A DNA stretch of 64,000 nt from Brevundimonas sp. (lineage in GTDB: Bacteria > Pseudomonadota > Alphaproteobacteria > Caulobacterales > Caulobacteraceae), in NCBI GenBank assembly GCA_004296955.1, contig SCVB01000103.1:22886-86885 (forward strand), in the 5' to 3' direction. The notes under the pieces are model-generated. The model was not told the origin of the DNA. It saw only the letters and a list, made by a program, of their open reading frames with translations, and did not search any database. A program made the translations under genes and the position numbers. Positions 7,403-16,519 of this stretch are shown here, piece by piece. Each line of letters begins with the position of its first letter. Within the stretch, counting starts at the first letter, position 1.

Positions 7403-8416
7403 TCAGGCCGCCTCGCCGCGCATCTCCAGCCGCGCCTCGGCCTCGCGGACGGCGTCCACGGCGCGGTCGACGACCTCCAGTCCGGCGCCCGGCGGGATCG
7501 ACTCCACCGTCAGGATGCGGCGGAAGGCGCGGGCTCCGGGGCGGCCGTGCATCAGGCCCAGCATGTGCCGGGTCATGGCCGGCAGGTGAACGCCTTCCGC
7601 CAGCCGCGCCGCCATATAGGGGCGATAGCGGTCGATGGCGGCATAGGCGTCGACGTCGGGGGTCGTCGCCCCGAACAGCCGGCGGTCCGCCTGGCCGAGG
7701 AGGGCGGGCTCGTGATAGGCGGCGCGGCCCAGCATGACGCCGTCCAGTTGCACGCCGTCGCTGGCGTCCAGATGGGCCTCGGCCGCGTCCAGCGAGGCGA
7801 TGCCGCCGTTGATCGAGACCGACAGGTGCGGCCGCTCGCGCTTCAGACGCCGCACAAGGGCGTAGTCGAGCGGCGGGACGTCGCGGTTTTCCTTCGGCGA
7901 AAGCCCCTTCAGCCAGGCCATTCGGGCGTGGACGATGAAGACCTCGATCCCGACGGCGGCGCAGGCGTCGACGGTCGCGAACAGCGAGACCTGAGGATCC
8001 TGGTCGTCCACGCCGATGCGGCATTTGACCGTGGCGGGGACCGAAACCGCCTCGCGGATCGCCGCCATACAGTCGGCGACCAGTTCGGGCTCGCGCATCA
8101 GACAGGCGCCGAAGCGGCCGGACTGGACCCGGTCGGAAGGGCAGCCGACGTTCAGATTGATCTCGTCATAGCCGAAGGCCTCGCCGATCCGCGCGGCCTC
8201 GGCCAGCTGGACCGGATCCGAGCCGCCGAGCTGCAGGGCGACGGGGTGTTCGACCGCGTCGAAGCCCAGCAGCCGGTCGCGGTCGCCGTGGACCACGGCG
8301 GGGGCGGTGACCATCTCGGTATAGAGCAGGGCCTTCGCCGTCAGGGCGCGATGGAACGCCCGGCAGTGCCGGTCGGTCCAGTCCATCATGGGCGCGATCG
8401 AGAGGCGGCGGTTCAT
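7403..8416 (-). CDS. dusA: tRNA-dihydrouridine synthase A
   Basis: A 337-residue FMN enzyme that reduces uridines in the tRNA D-loop. The DusA signature is complete: SIAPMMDWTDRHCRAFHR at the N-terminus, LQLGGSDP, INLNVGCPSDRVQSGRFGACLM with the catalytic Cys, VKCRIGVDD, and INGGI for phosphate binding. The length is normal for DusA. It is divergent from the DUF4142 lipoprotein gene, with 96 bases between the starts. Confidence 0.95.
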   Translation of the reverse strand: MNRRLSIAPMMDWTDRHCRAFHRALTAKALLYTEMVTAPAVVHGDRDRLLGFDAVEHPVALQLGGSDPVQLAEAARIGEAFGYDEINLNVGCPSDRVQSGRFGACLMREPELVADCMAAIREAVSVPATVKCRIGVDDQDPQVSLFATVDACAAVGIEVFIVHARMAWLKGLSPKENRDVPPLDYALVRRLKRERPHLSVSINGGIASLDAAEAHLDASDGVQLDGVMLGRAAYHEPALLGQADRRLFGATTPDVDAYAAIDRYRPYMAARLAEGVHLPAMTRHMLGLMHGRPGARAFRRILTVESIPPGAGLEVVDRAVDAVREAEARLEMRGEAA

Positions 8417-8512
8417 GGCGCCGGGCTTCTACACCGAAAGCCGCCCTCTGCGCCAATGATGGAACCGGGCGGGCCCCTGGTCGGTTTTCCCGGCCACAAA
8501 GGAGGACCCGAA

Positions 8513-9082
8513 ATGATCAGACCCCTTCTCGCCGGCGCCGCCTGCCTCGCCCTGCTGGCCGCCTGCAACCAGGAACGCTCCCCCGAGCCCGTCGACAAGG
8601 CCCAGGACATGGCCGCCGGGCCGGTGGGCCAAACCTCGGCCGCGACCATGGGGGCCAATATGCAGTCGGCCTATATCCCCGGCGCCACTGTGGGCGACAT
8701 GTACGAAATCGCCGCGGCGGACATCGCCCTGGAGCGTTCGCAGAACGCCCGGATCCGCGAGCTCGCGACCATGATCAAGACCGATCACACCGCCGCGTCC
8801 AACGCCCTCAAGGCCCTGCTGCCGCAGGCGGCCCCGGACGCCACGGTTCCGACCGATCTGGACGAACGCCGCCAGGGCCTGATCGACAACCTGAAATCGG
8901 CGTCGGCGGAGAATTTCGATGCGACGTGGATCGATCAGCAGATCGCCGCGCACAACGAGGCCCTGACCCTGCACCGGGGCTTCTCGAACGAGGATTCCCC
9001 CTTGGCGCCGCACGCCCGCTCGGTGGTTCCGAAGATCGAGGCTCACCTGCGCGCGGCGGAGCAGATCAAGGCGTCGATGTAG
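8513..9082 (+). CDS. DUF4142 lipoprotein
   Basis: A 189-residue protein with a lipoprotein signal (MIRPLLAGAACLALLAAC; lipobox LLAAC), placing it in the outer membrane or periplasm. The mature part is a DUF4142 four-helix domain: DMYEIAAADIALERSQNARIRELATMIKTDHTAASNAL and later AHNEALTLHRGFS. The conserved DH pair resembles ferritin-like bundles, but no metal role is proven. A strong AAAGGAGG ribosome site (8498-8505) precedes the ATG. Confidence 0.88.
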   Translation: MIRPLLAGAACLALLAACNQERSPEPVDKAQDMAAGPVGQTSAATMGANMQSAYIPGATVGDMYEIAAADIALERSQNARIRELATMIKTDHTAASNALKALLPQAAPDATVPTDLDERRQGLIDNLKSASAENFDATWIDQQIAAHNEALTLHRGFSNEDSPLAPHARSVVPKIEAHLRAAEQIKASM

Positions 9083-9103
9083 GATCGCGCAGGGGCCGGG
9101 GCG

Positions 9104-10960
9104 TCAGCTTCCGGCCCGTTCGCGCTCGTCCTCGTCCTCCAGCGCCTCGGCGGCGTCCTCGTTGAGCGCCTGCCCCTCGCGACGGGGTTTGACATAGGGC
9201 TCGGGCCGGGTGGTGCGGATATTGCCCCGCATCAGCGACCGGCCGGCCTGGATGCCCTCGACCATCTGCAGCGACAGGCGTTCCTCGTCGCGGCGGCGGA
9301 CGTCGTCGATGGTCTCCCGCGCCTGTTCGTGGGTGAAGCCGAGGTCGATCAGCACCTGATGGCCGAAGACCAGGGCGCTCTCGAAGGTCTCGCGCAGCTG
9401 GTATTCGACCCCGGCCTGGACCAGGCGGATGGCGTGGCCGCGATCGTAGGCGCGGACGAACAGCTTGGTCAGCGGGAACTCGGCCTTGACCAGTTCGACG
9501 ATGCGGTCGGCGACCTCGGGCTTGTCGACGCAGACCAGGATGGTCTCGGCCTTGGCCGCCCCGGAAGCGTGCAGGACGTCCAGCCGGGCGCCGTCTCCAT
9601 AGTAGACCTTGAAGCCGAAATTGCCGGCGGCCTGGATCATCTCGACGTCCATGTCGATGATCGAGACGTCGACGTCGCGGGCCAGCAGGGGCTGGGACAC
9701 CACCTGGGCGAAACGGCCGAAGCCGATGATCAGGACCCGCTCGCGCAGATTGTCCGCGCGGTCGACGCCGTCGGCCTCGTCAGGCGACAGCGCCTCGTCC
9801 GGGCGCAGGCGGTCGGCCAGCATGACCCGCAGCGGCGTCAGGGCCATCGACAGGATGACCACCGCTGACAGGATCGCGGCGGTGCGGGCGTCGAACAGGC
9901 CGGCGGCGAAGGCGGTGGCGTAGAGGACGAAGGCGAATTCGCCGCCCTCGCCCATCAGGGCCGCGCGCAGCAGGCCCTCGCCGTGCTTCTGCCGGATGCG
10001 GGCGACGGCGTAGACCGCGACCATCTTGGCGGTCATGAAGGCGGCCAGCCCGCCCAGCACCCAGGCCCAGTCGGCGATCACCACCCGCAGGTCCAGCGAC
10101 ATGCCGACGCTAAGGAAGAACAGGCCCAGCAGCAGGCCGCGGAAGGGTTCGACGTCGGCCTCGAGCTGGTGGCGGAAGGTCGATTCCGACAGCAGGACCC
10201 CCGCCAGGAAGGCCCCCATGGCCATGGACAGGCCGCCGAGATTCATGGCCCAGGCCGCGCCGAGCACGACCAGCAGGGCGCCCATGGTCATCACCTCGCG
10301 GCCGCCGTAGCGGGCCAGCAGGCGGAAGAAGGGGTTCACGACCCAGCGGCCGGCGACATAGACCCCGGCCACGGCGGCGATGGCCAGGCCGACGGTCATC
10401 CAGACCGGATAGCCGGTCCCGACCGCGGAGCCGTAGGCGCCGGCCAGCACCGCCACCAGGGCCAGCAGCGGCACGATGGCGAGGTCCTCGAACAGCAGGA
10501 TGGAGACCACCCGCTGGCCGCCCGGGTCGGCGTTCTCGTTGCGCTCCTGCAGGAGCTGCATGACGATGGCGGTCGAGGACAGGGCGAAGCCGAAACCGGC
10601 GATCAGGGCGGCGTGCCAGGCCAGGCCGGCCAGCATGGCCAGACCGGTCAGCAGCAGGGCGCAGGCCAGCACCTGCACCGCGCCGAGGCCGAAGATCTCC
10701 TTGCGCAGGCTCCAGAGACGGGCGGGCCGCATCTCAAGGCCGATGATGAACAGGAACATGACGACGCCGAACTCGGCGACGTGCAGGACCGATTTCGGGT
10801 CGCTCACCACGCCGAGGCCCGAGGGCCCGATCAGCAGGCCGGCGGCCAGATAGCCGAGCACGGCGCCAAGGCCGAAGCGGCGGAACAGGGTGGCGGCGAC
10901 GACCATGGCCGCCAGCAGCGCCACCGCGTGGCCCAGGCCCATGCTGGTCGTCTCGTGCAT
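9104..10960 (-). CDS. Kef-type monovalent cation:proton antiporter
   Basis: A 618-residue CPA2 transporter. Residues 1-380 hold about 12 membrane helices with the family motifs AGLLIGPSGLG and FLFIIGLEM. A cytoplasmic TrkA-N (RCK-N) domain follows, with the Rossmann motif VLIIGFGRFAQVVSQ and the acidic IIDMDVEM. The C-terminus is charged. Members export K+ or Na+ in exchange for H+; glutathione gating as in KefB/C cannot be judged from sequence. Divergent from the VWA gene across about 150 bases. Symbols kefB and kefC both fit, so none is assigned. Confidence 0.9.
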   Translation of the reverse strand: MHETTSMGLGHAVALLAAMVVAATLFRRFGLGAVLGYLAAGLLIGPSGLGVVSDPKSVLHVAEFGVVMFLFIIGLEMRPARLWSLRKEIFGLGAVQVLACALLLTGLAMLAGLAWHAALIAGFGFALSSTAIVMQLLQERNENADPGGQRVVSILLFEDLAIVPLLALVAVLAGAYGSAVGTGYPVWMTVGLAIAAVAGVYVAGRWVVNPFFRLLARYGGREVMTMGALLVVLGAAWAMNLGGLSMAMGAFLAGVLLSESTFRHQLEADVEPFRGLLLGLFFLSVGMSLDLRVVIADWAWVLGGLAAFMTAKMVAVYAVARIRQKHGEGLLRAALMGEGGEFAFVLYATAFAAGLFDARTAAILSAVVILSMALTPLRVMLADRLRPDEALSPDEADGVDRADNLRERVLIIGFGRFAQVVSQPLLARDVDVSIIDMDVEMIQAAGNFGFKVYYGDGARLDVLHASGAAKAETILVCVDKPEVADRIVELVKAEFPLTKLFVRAYDRGHAIRLVQAGVEYQLRETFESALVFGHQVLIDLGFTHEQARETIDDVRRRDEERLSLQMVEGIQAGRSLMRGNIRTTRPEPYVKPRREGQALNEDAAEALEDEDERERAGS

Positions 10961-11111
10961 CTCGCGTCCCCTGCGGCGTCGCTGAATAGTGGGGGGAGAT
11001 GCGTCAATGCGCCACCCTTCGCCGCGTCAGGGTTCGTCAGGACGCCGCGCCACAGTTTCGCCCGAGGCCAGGCCGCCTCATGGCGATCACACAACCAAGG
11101 GGAGATGCGCG

Positions 11112-13007
11112 ATGTCGATTCGTCCGTTGAAACCGGCCCTCGTCGGCCTGGTCAGCCTGGCCCTGGCCGCCCCGATGGCGCCCCTGCCCGCCCTGGCCCA
11201 GGAGGGTCGGACGCTGGACCCGGACAAGCCTTCGGACGGGGCGGTCTCGCCCGCGGCCTGTGCGGTGTTCGGCTTCACCCTGCCCCGGACGCGGACCGCC
11301 GACTACGGCAGCCCCGCGACGCAGCGGTACGCGAGCGGGGCGGCGCCGGCCTATGCTCCCGGCCCACCTCCGCCGCCTCCGCCGCCTCCGCCTCCCCCGC
11401 CTCCCCCACCTCCCCCGCCTCGCATCGCGCCGCCGCCGCCCGTTCTCGTCTCGCCCCTGCCGGCGCCGGTCGCCGGTTCCAGCGAACTCAACGACGTCGT
11501 GGTCTCCGGATCGCGGACGCCGCGCCCGTCCGGCCAGATCGTCGGCCCGCGGCCGCCGGTCGTTGCGGACACCGAACGTTACCCCGACGCCACCCCCAAC
11601 CCGGTCCGCCGCGTCGCCGACGAGCCGGTCTCGACCTTCTCGATCGACGTCGACACGGCCAGCTATTCCAACGTGCGGCGCTTCATCGACGAAGGGCGGG
11701 CGCCGCCCGCCGATGCGGTGCGGGTCGAGGAGCTGATCAACTATTTCGACTACGGCTACGACCGTCCGACCTCGGCGACCCAGCCGTTCGCCGTGACCAC
11801 GGCGGTGACGGAATCGCCCTGGTCGCCGGGACGGCAGATCGTCCATGTCGGCCTGCAGGGCTATGAGCTGCCCGAAGGCGAGCGGCGGCCGCTGAACCTG
11901 ACCTTCCTGGTCGACGTCTCGGGCTCGATGGACAGCCCGGACAAGCTGGCGCTGGCGCAGAAGGCGATGAACCTGATCATCGACCGGCTGCGGCCGCAGG
12001 ACACGGCGGCGGTGACCTTCTACGCCGAGGGGGCGGGCACGCGGCTGGCACCGACGCCGGGCGACCAGAAGCTGAAGCTGCGCTGCGCCGTGGCCAGCCT
12101 CTACGCCTCGGGCGGCACGGCCGGCGCGACCGGCATGACCAACGCCTATGACCAGGCCCAGGCGAATTTCGCCCGCGACCGGGTCAACCGCATCCTGATG
12201 TTCACCGACGGCGACTTCAACGTCGGGGTGACCGACAACCTGCGGCTGGAAGACTATGTCGAGGCCAAGCGGGAAACCGGCATCTATCTGTCGGTCTACG
12301 GCTTCGGGCGCGGCAACTACCAGGACGCGCGGATGCAGACGATCGCCCAGGCCGGCAACGGAACGGCGGCCTATGTCGACGACCTGAACGAGGCGCGGCG
12401 GCTGTTCGGCCCGGCCTTCGACCGCGGGGCCTTCCCCATCGCCGACGACGTCAAGATCCAGGTCGAGTTCAACCCCGCCCGGGTCAGCGAATACCGGCTG
12501 ATCGGCTACGAGACCCGGCTGCTCAACGAGGCGGATTTCAACAACGACCGCGTCGACGCCGGCGAGGTCGGGTCGGGGGCGTCGGTGACCGCCCTGTACG
12601 AGATCACCCCGGTCGGCGGACCCAGCCAGATGGGCGAGCGGCGCTACCCTGAGAACCGCAACAGTGTCGGAGTCGGCGGCGGCGATCCGAACGGCGAGGT
12701 CGGCTTCGTCCAGGTCCGCTTCAAGCTGCCGGGCGAGCGCGACTCGCAGCTGATGTCGCGGGTCGTGTCCAACCCGGGCGGCGACCGGGTCAGCGCCCAG
12801 CCGCCGGAAAGCACGCGCTGGGCCCTCGCCGTGGCGGCCTTCGGCCAGAAGCTGCGCGGCGACCCCTGGCTGGGCGACGGCTTCGACTGGGACGCCGTTC
12901 TGGAGCAGGCCCAGGGCGCGCGCGGCGAGGATCCGTACGGCGAGCGGGCCGAGTTCGTGCAGATGATCCGGGCGGCGCAGGGGTTGCCGGCACGGGCGGC
13001 GCCGTAG
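11112..13007 (+). CDS. YfbK-like secreted von Willebrand factor A protein
   Basis: A 631-residue protein with a signal peptide (cleavage near ALAQE). A run of about 19 prolines is coded at roughly 11368-11423. A conserved YfbK-type block follows (STFSIDVDTASYSNVRRF and VRVEELINYFDY), then a VWA domain with the metal-binding MIDAS motif DVSGSMDS, then a C-terminal DUF3520-like region. Before the domains stands LNDVVVSGSR, which looks like the start of a TonB-dependent receptor plug. Probably periplasmic or surface-exposed; ligand unknown. Confidence 0.88.
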   Translation: MSIRPLKPALVGLVSLALAAPMAPLPALAQEGRTLDPDKPSDGAVSPAACAVFGFTLPRTRTADYGSPATQRYASGAAPAYAPGPPPPPPPPPPPPPPPPPPPRIAPPPPVLVSPLPAPVAGSSELNDVVVSGSRTPRPSGQIVGPRPPVVADTERYPDATPNPVRRVADEPVSTFSIDVDTASYSNVRRFIDEGRAPPADAVRVEELINYFDYGYDRPTSATQPFAVTTAVTESPWSPGRQIVHVGLQGYELPEGERRPLNLTFLVDVSGSMDSPDKLALAQKAMNLIIDRLRPQDTAAVTFYAEGAGTRLAPTPGDQKLKLRCAVASLYASGGTAGATGMTNAYDQAQANFARDRVNRILMFTDGDFNVGVTDNLRLEDYVEAKRETGIYLSVYGFGRGNYQDARMQTIAQAGNGTAAYVDDLNEARRLFGPAFDRGAFPIADDVKIQVEFNPARVSEYRLIGYETRLLNEADFNNDRVDAGEVGSGASVTALYEITPVGGPSQMGERRYPENRNSVGVGGGDPNGEVGFVQVRFKLPGERDSQLMSRVVSNPGGDRVSAQPPESTRWALAVAAFGQKLRGDPWLGDGFDWDAVLEQAQGARGEDPYGERAEFVQMIRAAQGLPARAAP

Positions 13008-13018
13008 CCGTTTTCCAC

Positions 13019-13052
13019 CTCCCGGCGCGCTGGTCATCTGGCGCGCCGGGAG
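13019..13052 (+). terminator. GC-rich hairpin after the VWA gene
   Basis: A perfect 12-base stem (CTCCCGGCGCGC with GCGCGCCGGGAG) and a 10-base loop begin 12 bases after the VWA stop. There is no clear T run, so it is either a weak intrinsic terminator or an mRNA 3' end stabiliser. The next gene begins 20 bases later. Confidence 0.6.
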
Positions 13053-13072
13053 ACTCCCGCTAGGTTGGCGGG

Positions 13073-14263
13073 GTGACCGAAACCCTCTCTTCGAAGACCG
13101 CCCGCCGCATCGCCCTTGCCGCCCAGGGGTTCGGCCGCGCGCAGCCCGTCGCGCCGGGCCGCAGCCATGTCCGCGACGTCGCCCGGAAGCTGGGCGTGAT
13201 CCAGATCGACAGCGTCAACGTCGTGACGCGCACCCACTATCTGCCCGGCTTCTCGCGGCTGGGGGACTATCCGCGCGACGGCCTTGAGGCCGAAGCCTGG
13301 GGGCCGCGCCGCAGCCTGTTCGAATACTGGGGGCATGAGGCGTCGATGCTGCCGCTGGAGCTGCAGCCGCTGCTGCGCTGGCGGATGGACCGGGCGAAGG
13401 ACGGGGCCATGTGGACGGGTCTGTCGCGGTTCGGGCGCGAGAAGGCCGACTATATCGAAGGGGTGCTGGCCGAAATCGAACGGCGCGGGCCGGTCACCGG
13501 CGGCGACTTCGCGGAGGGGCCGCGCGGCGCGCCCGGCTGGTGGTCGTGGTCAGACGGCAAGCGGGCGCTGGAGTGGCTGTTCTGGGCCGGGCTGATCACC
13601 ACGAAGACGCGCAACGGCTTCGAGCGCGTCTACGACCTGACCGAACGCGCCCTGCCCGCCCGCATCGTCGACCTGCCCACGCCGACCGAAGCCGATGCGC
13701 AGCGGGAGCTGGTGCGCATTTCAGCGCGGGCGATGGGCGTGGCCACGGCGGCGGACCTGCGCGACTATTTCCGCCTGCCGCTGGCCGATGCGCGCGAGCG
13801 GGTCGCGGAACTGGTCGAGGCCGGTGAGCTGACGCCCGTCGCCGTGAAAGGCTGGCGGCAGACGGCGTATCTGGCGGCCGGGGCGAGGACGCCACGCAAG
13901 GTCGCCGGCGCGGCCCTGCTGTCGCCGTTCGACAATCTGATCTGGACCCGCGACCGCACCGAGCGGCTGTTCGGGGTGAAGGTCCGGCTGGAGATCTACA
14001 CGCCGGCGCACAAGCGGGCCCATGGCTACTATGTCCTGCCCTTCCTCGAGGACGAGGCGATCACGGCGCGGGTCGATTTGAAGTCCGACCGCAAGGCGGG
14101 TCGGCTGCTCGTGCAGGCGGCCTGGCGCGAGCCGGATGCGACGCCGGAGACGCCCGCGAAGCTGGCGGCGGAGCTGCGCCGGATGGCGGGGTGGCTGGGG
14201 CTGGAAGACGTCGAGGTGGTCGGGAAGGGGGATCTGGCCGAGGCGCTGGGGGAGGCTCTGTAG
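13073..14263 (+). CDS. YcaQ/AlkX-like winged-helix DNA glycosylase
   Basis: A 396-residue HTH_42-family protein. Members include E. coli YcaQ, which unhooks interstrand crosslinks and removes bulky alkylated bases. The catalytic QxD motif characteristic of the YcaQ subfamily is present in LGVIQIDSVNVVTRTHY. Other conserved parts are LFEYWGHEASMLP, AGLLITTK-like segments and LLSPFDNLIWTRDRTERLFG. The start is GTG at 13073, the first start after the hairpin. Its own 3' end abuts a long palindromic repeat. Confidence 0.85.
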   Translation: MTETLSSKTARRIALAAQGFGRAQPVAPGRSHVRDVARKLGVIQIDSVNVVTRTHYLPGFSRLGDYPRDGLEAEAWGPRRSLFEYWGHEASMLPLELQPLLRWRMDRAKDGAMWTGLSRFGREKADYIEGVLAEIERRGPVTGGDFAEGPRGAPGWWSWSDGKRALEWLFWAGLITTKTRNGFERVYDLTERALPARIVDLPTPTEADAQRELVRISARAMGVATAADLRDYFRLPLADARERVAELVEAGELTPVAVKGWRQTAYLAAGARTPRKVAGAALLSPFDNLIWTRDRTERLFGVKVRLEIYTPAHKRAHGYYVLPFLEDEAITARVDLKSDRKAGRLLVQAAWREPDATPETPAKLAAELRRMAGWLGLEDVEVVGKGDLAEALGEAL

Positions 14264-14264
14264 C

Positions 14265-14398
14265 TCTCCCTCCCCTTCATGGGGAGGGATGATCGCGCAG
14301 CGATCCGGGTGGGGTTCGAAAGGGTCAGAGCGCGGACTAACGCGCCCCACCCTGTCGTCGCTTCGCGCCGACATCCCTCCCCATGAAGGGGAGGGAGA
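14265..14398. repeat. Palindromic repeat element with 27-base perfect arms
   Basis: The arms 14265-14291 and 14372-14398 are exact reverse complements over 27 bases. Each arm is itself a hairpin (CCCTCCCC/GGGGAGGG with a 5-base loop). The 80-base middle carries a further imperfect pairing (GGTGGGG against CCCCACC). It begins one base after the glycosylase stop and ends 8 bases before the convergent dehydrogenase stop. The layout is that of a dispersed palindromic (REP/MITE-like) element and it could end transcription from both sides. Confidence 0.85.
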
Positions 14399-14406
14399 AG
14401 CCGAGA

Positions 14407-15903
14407 TCACACCTCGAACTTCACCCCCTGCGCCAGCGGCAGGTCACGACTGAAATTCACCGTCTGGGTCTGGCGGCGCATATAGGCCTTCCAGGCGTCC
14501 GAGCCGCTCTCGCGGCCGCCGCCGGTTTCCTTCTCGCCGCCGAAGGCCCCGCCGATCTCGGCGCCCGAGGGGCCGATGTTGACGTTGGCGATGCCGCAGT
14601 CGGAACCCCAGGCCGACAGGAAGGCCTCGGCCTCGCGCACGCTGTCGGTGAAGACGCAGGACGACAGGCCCTGGGGCACGGCGTTCTGCATCGCCACGGC
14701 CTCGTCGAAATCGGACCAGGTCAGGACATAGAGGATGGGAGCGAAGGTCTCGTGCTGCACCACCGCGCTCTGGGCCGGCATGCGGACAATGGCGGGGCGG
14801 ACATAGACGCCGTCACGGTCGACGCGGTCGCCGCCGACGACCACCTCGCCGCCCTGCTCAACGGCCTGGGCGAGCGCCGTCTCGAAGCCGTGCGCCGCCG
14901 CGTCGTCGACCAGCGGACCGACCAGAACGCCGGCCTCGCGCGGGTCGCCGACGGGCAGGGTCTCATAGGCGGCCGTGAGGCGGGCGACGAGGGCGTCGGC
15001 GATGCTCTCATGCACCAGCAGGCGGCGCAGGGTGGTGCAGCGCTGGCCGGCGGTGCCGACGGCCGAGAAGGCGATGGCGCGGACGGCCATGTCGAGGTCG
15101 GCGCTGGGCGTCACGATCATGGCGTTGTTGCCGCCGAGCTCCAGCAGAGAGCGGCCGAGACGGGCCGCCACCGTCTGCGCCACGGCCTTGCCCATGCGGG
15201 TGGAGCCGGTGGCGGAGACCAGCGGGATGCGGGCGTCGGCGGCGAGGGCCTCGCCGGCCTCGCGTCCGCCGATAACCAGCTGGGACAGCTCCTCGGGGGC
15301 GTCGCCGAACCGCGCGATGGCGCGGTCGAGGATGGCGTGGGTCGCCAGCGCGGTCAGGGGGGTCTTCTCCGACGGCTTCCAGATCACCGGGTCGCCGCAG
15401 ACGAGGGCGAGGCAGGCGTTCCAGGCCCAGACGGCGACCGGGAAGTTGAAGGCCGAAATGACCAGCACCGGACCCAGCGGCTGCCAGGTCTCGCGCATGT
15501 GGTGGCCCGGCCGCTCGGAGGCGATGGTCAGGCCGTAGATCTGGCGCGACAGGCCGACGGCGAAGTCGCAGATGTCGATCATCTCCTGCACCTCGCCGAG
15601 CCCTTCGGAGACGATCTTGCCGGCCTCAAGGGTGACCAGACGGGCGAGGTCGTCCTTCGAAGCGCGCAGCTCCTCTCCCAGCAGGCGGACCAGTTCGCCG
15701 CGGCGGGGGGCGGGGACGCGTTTCCACTGATGGAAGGCCTCGACCGAGCGGGCGACGACGGCGTCGAGGTCGCTCGTCTCGGCCAGAAGCCCGGCGCTGG
15801 AGCCGTCGACGGGGGAACGGGTCGGCAGGGCGCCGCCCCAGACGGCCTCGCCCACGCCCAGCCGTTGCAGGATGGCCTTCGCCTCGTTCGCCGCCGTCAT
15901 CAT
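14407..15903 (-). CDS. ALDH7-type aldehyde dehydrogenase (aminoadipate-semialdehyde type)
   Basis: A 498-residue NAD(P)-dependent aldehyde dehydrogenase. The catalytic Glu is in LELGGNNAMIV and the nucleophilic Cys in GTAGQRCTTLRR. The QRCTTLRR sequence and the C-terminal FGGEKETGGGRESGSDAWKAYMRR are typical of the ALDH7/antiquitin (AmaB, PCD) group, which oxidises alpha-aminoadipate semialdehyde in lysine degradation. No other lysine catabolic gene is visible here. Two ATG codons are adjacent (15903 and 15900). Confidence 0.88.
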   Translation of the reverse strand: MMTAANEAKAILQRLGVGEAVWGGALPTRSPVDGSSAGLLAETSDLDAVVARSVEAFHQWKRVPAPRRGELVRLLGEELRASKDDLARLVTLEAGKIVSEGLGEVQEMIDICDFAVGLSRQIYGLTIASERPGHHMRETWQPLGPVLVISAFNFPVAVWAWNACLALVCGDPVIWKPSEKTPLTALATHAILDRAIARFGDAPEELSQLVIGGREAGEALAADARIPLVSATGSTRMGKAVAQTVAARLGRSLLELGGNNAMIVTPSADLDMAVRAIAFSAVGTAGQRCTTLRRLLVHESIADALVARLTAAYETLPVGDPREAGVLVGPLVDDAAAHGFETALAQAVEQGGEVVVGGDRVDRDGVYVRPAIVRMPAQSAVVQHETFAPILYVLTWSDFDEAVAMQNAVPQGLSSCVFTDSVREAEAFLSAWGSDCGIANVNIGPSGAEIGGAFGGEKETGGGRESGSDAWKAYMRRQTQTVNFSRDLPLAQGVKFEV

Positions 15904-16015
15904 GGTTCTCCGTCTCCAGCGGGGCCGTTTAACCCTCCCCGTCGTCGGGCGAAAGCGGAACCCGGCCCGCGACCGGGGGTTCTGACCGCAACCCCATCGT
16001 TCAGGAGAGTCCCCG

Positions 16016-16426
16016 ATGAAAGTTCGCGACGTAATGAGCAAGGACGTCCAGGTGGCCCGCCCCGGCGACAGCCTGCAGGACGTGGCCGGCCGCATGCGGG
16101 CCGGCGATTTCGGCTTCATGCCGGTGGCCGACGGCGACACCCTGATCGGCACGATCACCGACCGTGACATCGCCGTGCGCGCGGTAGCCGGGGGCGCCGC
16201 CTGCACGGCGCCGGTGGTGGAATATATCTCGCGCGATCCGCACACCGCCCGCGCCGACGACGATCTGAAGACGGTGCTGGAGGCGATGGGCTCGAAACAG
16301 ATCCGTCGCCTGCCCGTGCTCGACAAGGACGACCGTCTGGTCGGGGTGGTCTCGCTGGGCGACCTGTCGACGCGGGTGAAGGAGAAATACGCCGGCGAAG
16401 CCCTGGAGGACATCTCGCGCGCCTGA
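16016..16426 (+). CDS. Two-CBS-domain protein
   Basis: A 136-residue stand-alone CBS pair. CBS1 is VRDVMSKDVQVARPGDSLQDVAGRM...IGTITDRDIAVRAV and CBS2 is VVEYISRDPHTARADDDLKTVLEAM...VGVVSLGDLSTR. The G-x-[IV]-[TS]-x-x-D-[IL] signature closes each repeat. Such proteins bind adenosine nucleotides and sense energy state; the partner is unknown. The ATG at 16016 has GGAGAG upstream. Confidence 0.92.
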   Translation: MKVRDVMSKDVQVARPGDSLQDVAGRMRAGDFGFMPVADGDTLIGTITDRDIAVRAVAGGAACTAPVVEYISRDPHTARADDDLKTVLEAMGSKQIRRLPVLDKDDRLVGVVSLGDLSTRVKEKYAGEALEDISRA

Positions 16427-16519
16427 TCCGGGAGCGGCGTTAAGGTCTGCTTCACCCTTTCGCCAAACCGGGCGTTCACCGGCGCGTGTCAGGGTTCCCG
16501 TCGAATACGGGAGACGCCG

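Noticed and set aside
11368-11423. CCT/CCG/CCC triplet run as a possible mobile or CRISPR-like repeat
   Set aside because: It simply codes a polyproline tract in the VWA protein frame; units have no spacers.
16427-16519. CtrA site (TTAA-N7-TTAA) near the CBS and hypothetical genes
   Set aside because: Only a single TTAA half-site is present with no partner at the right distance.
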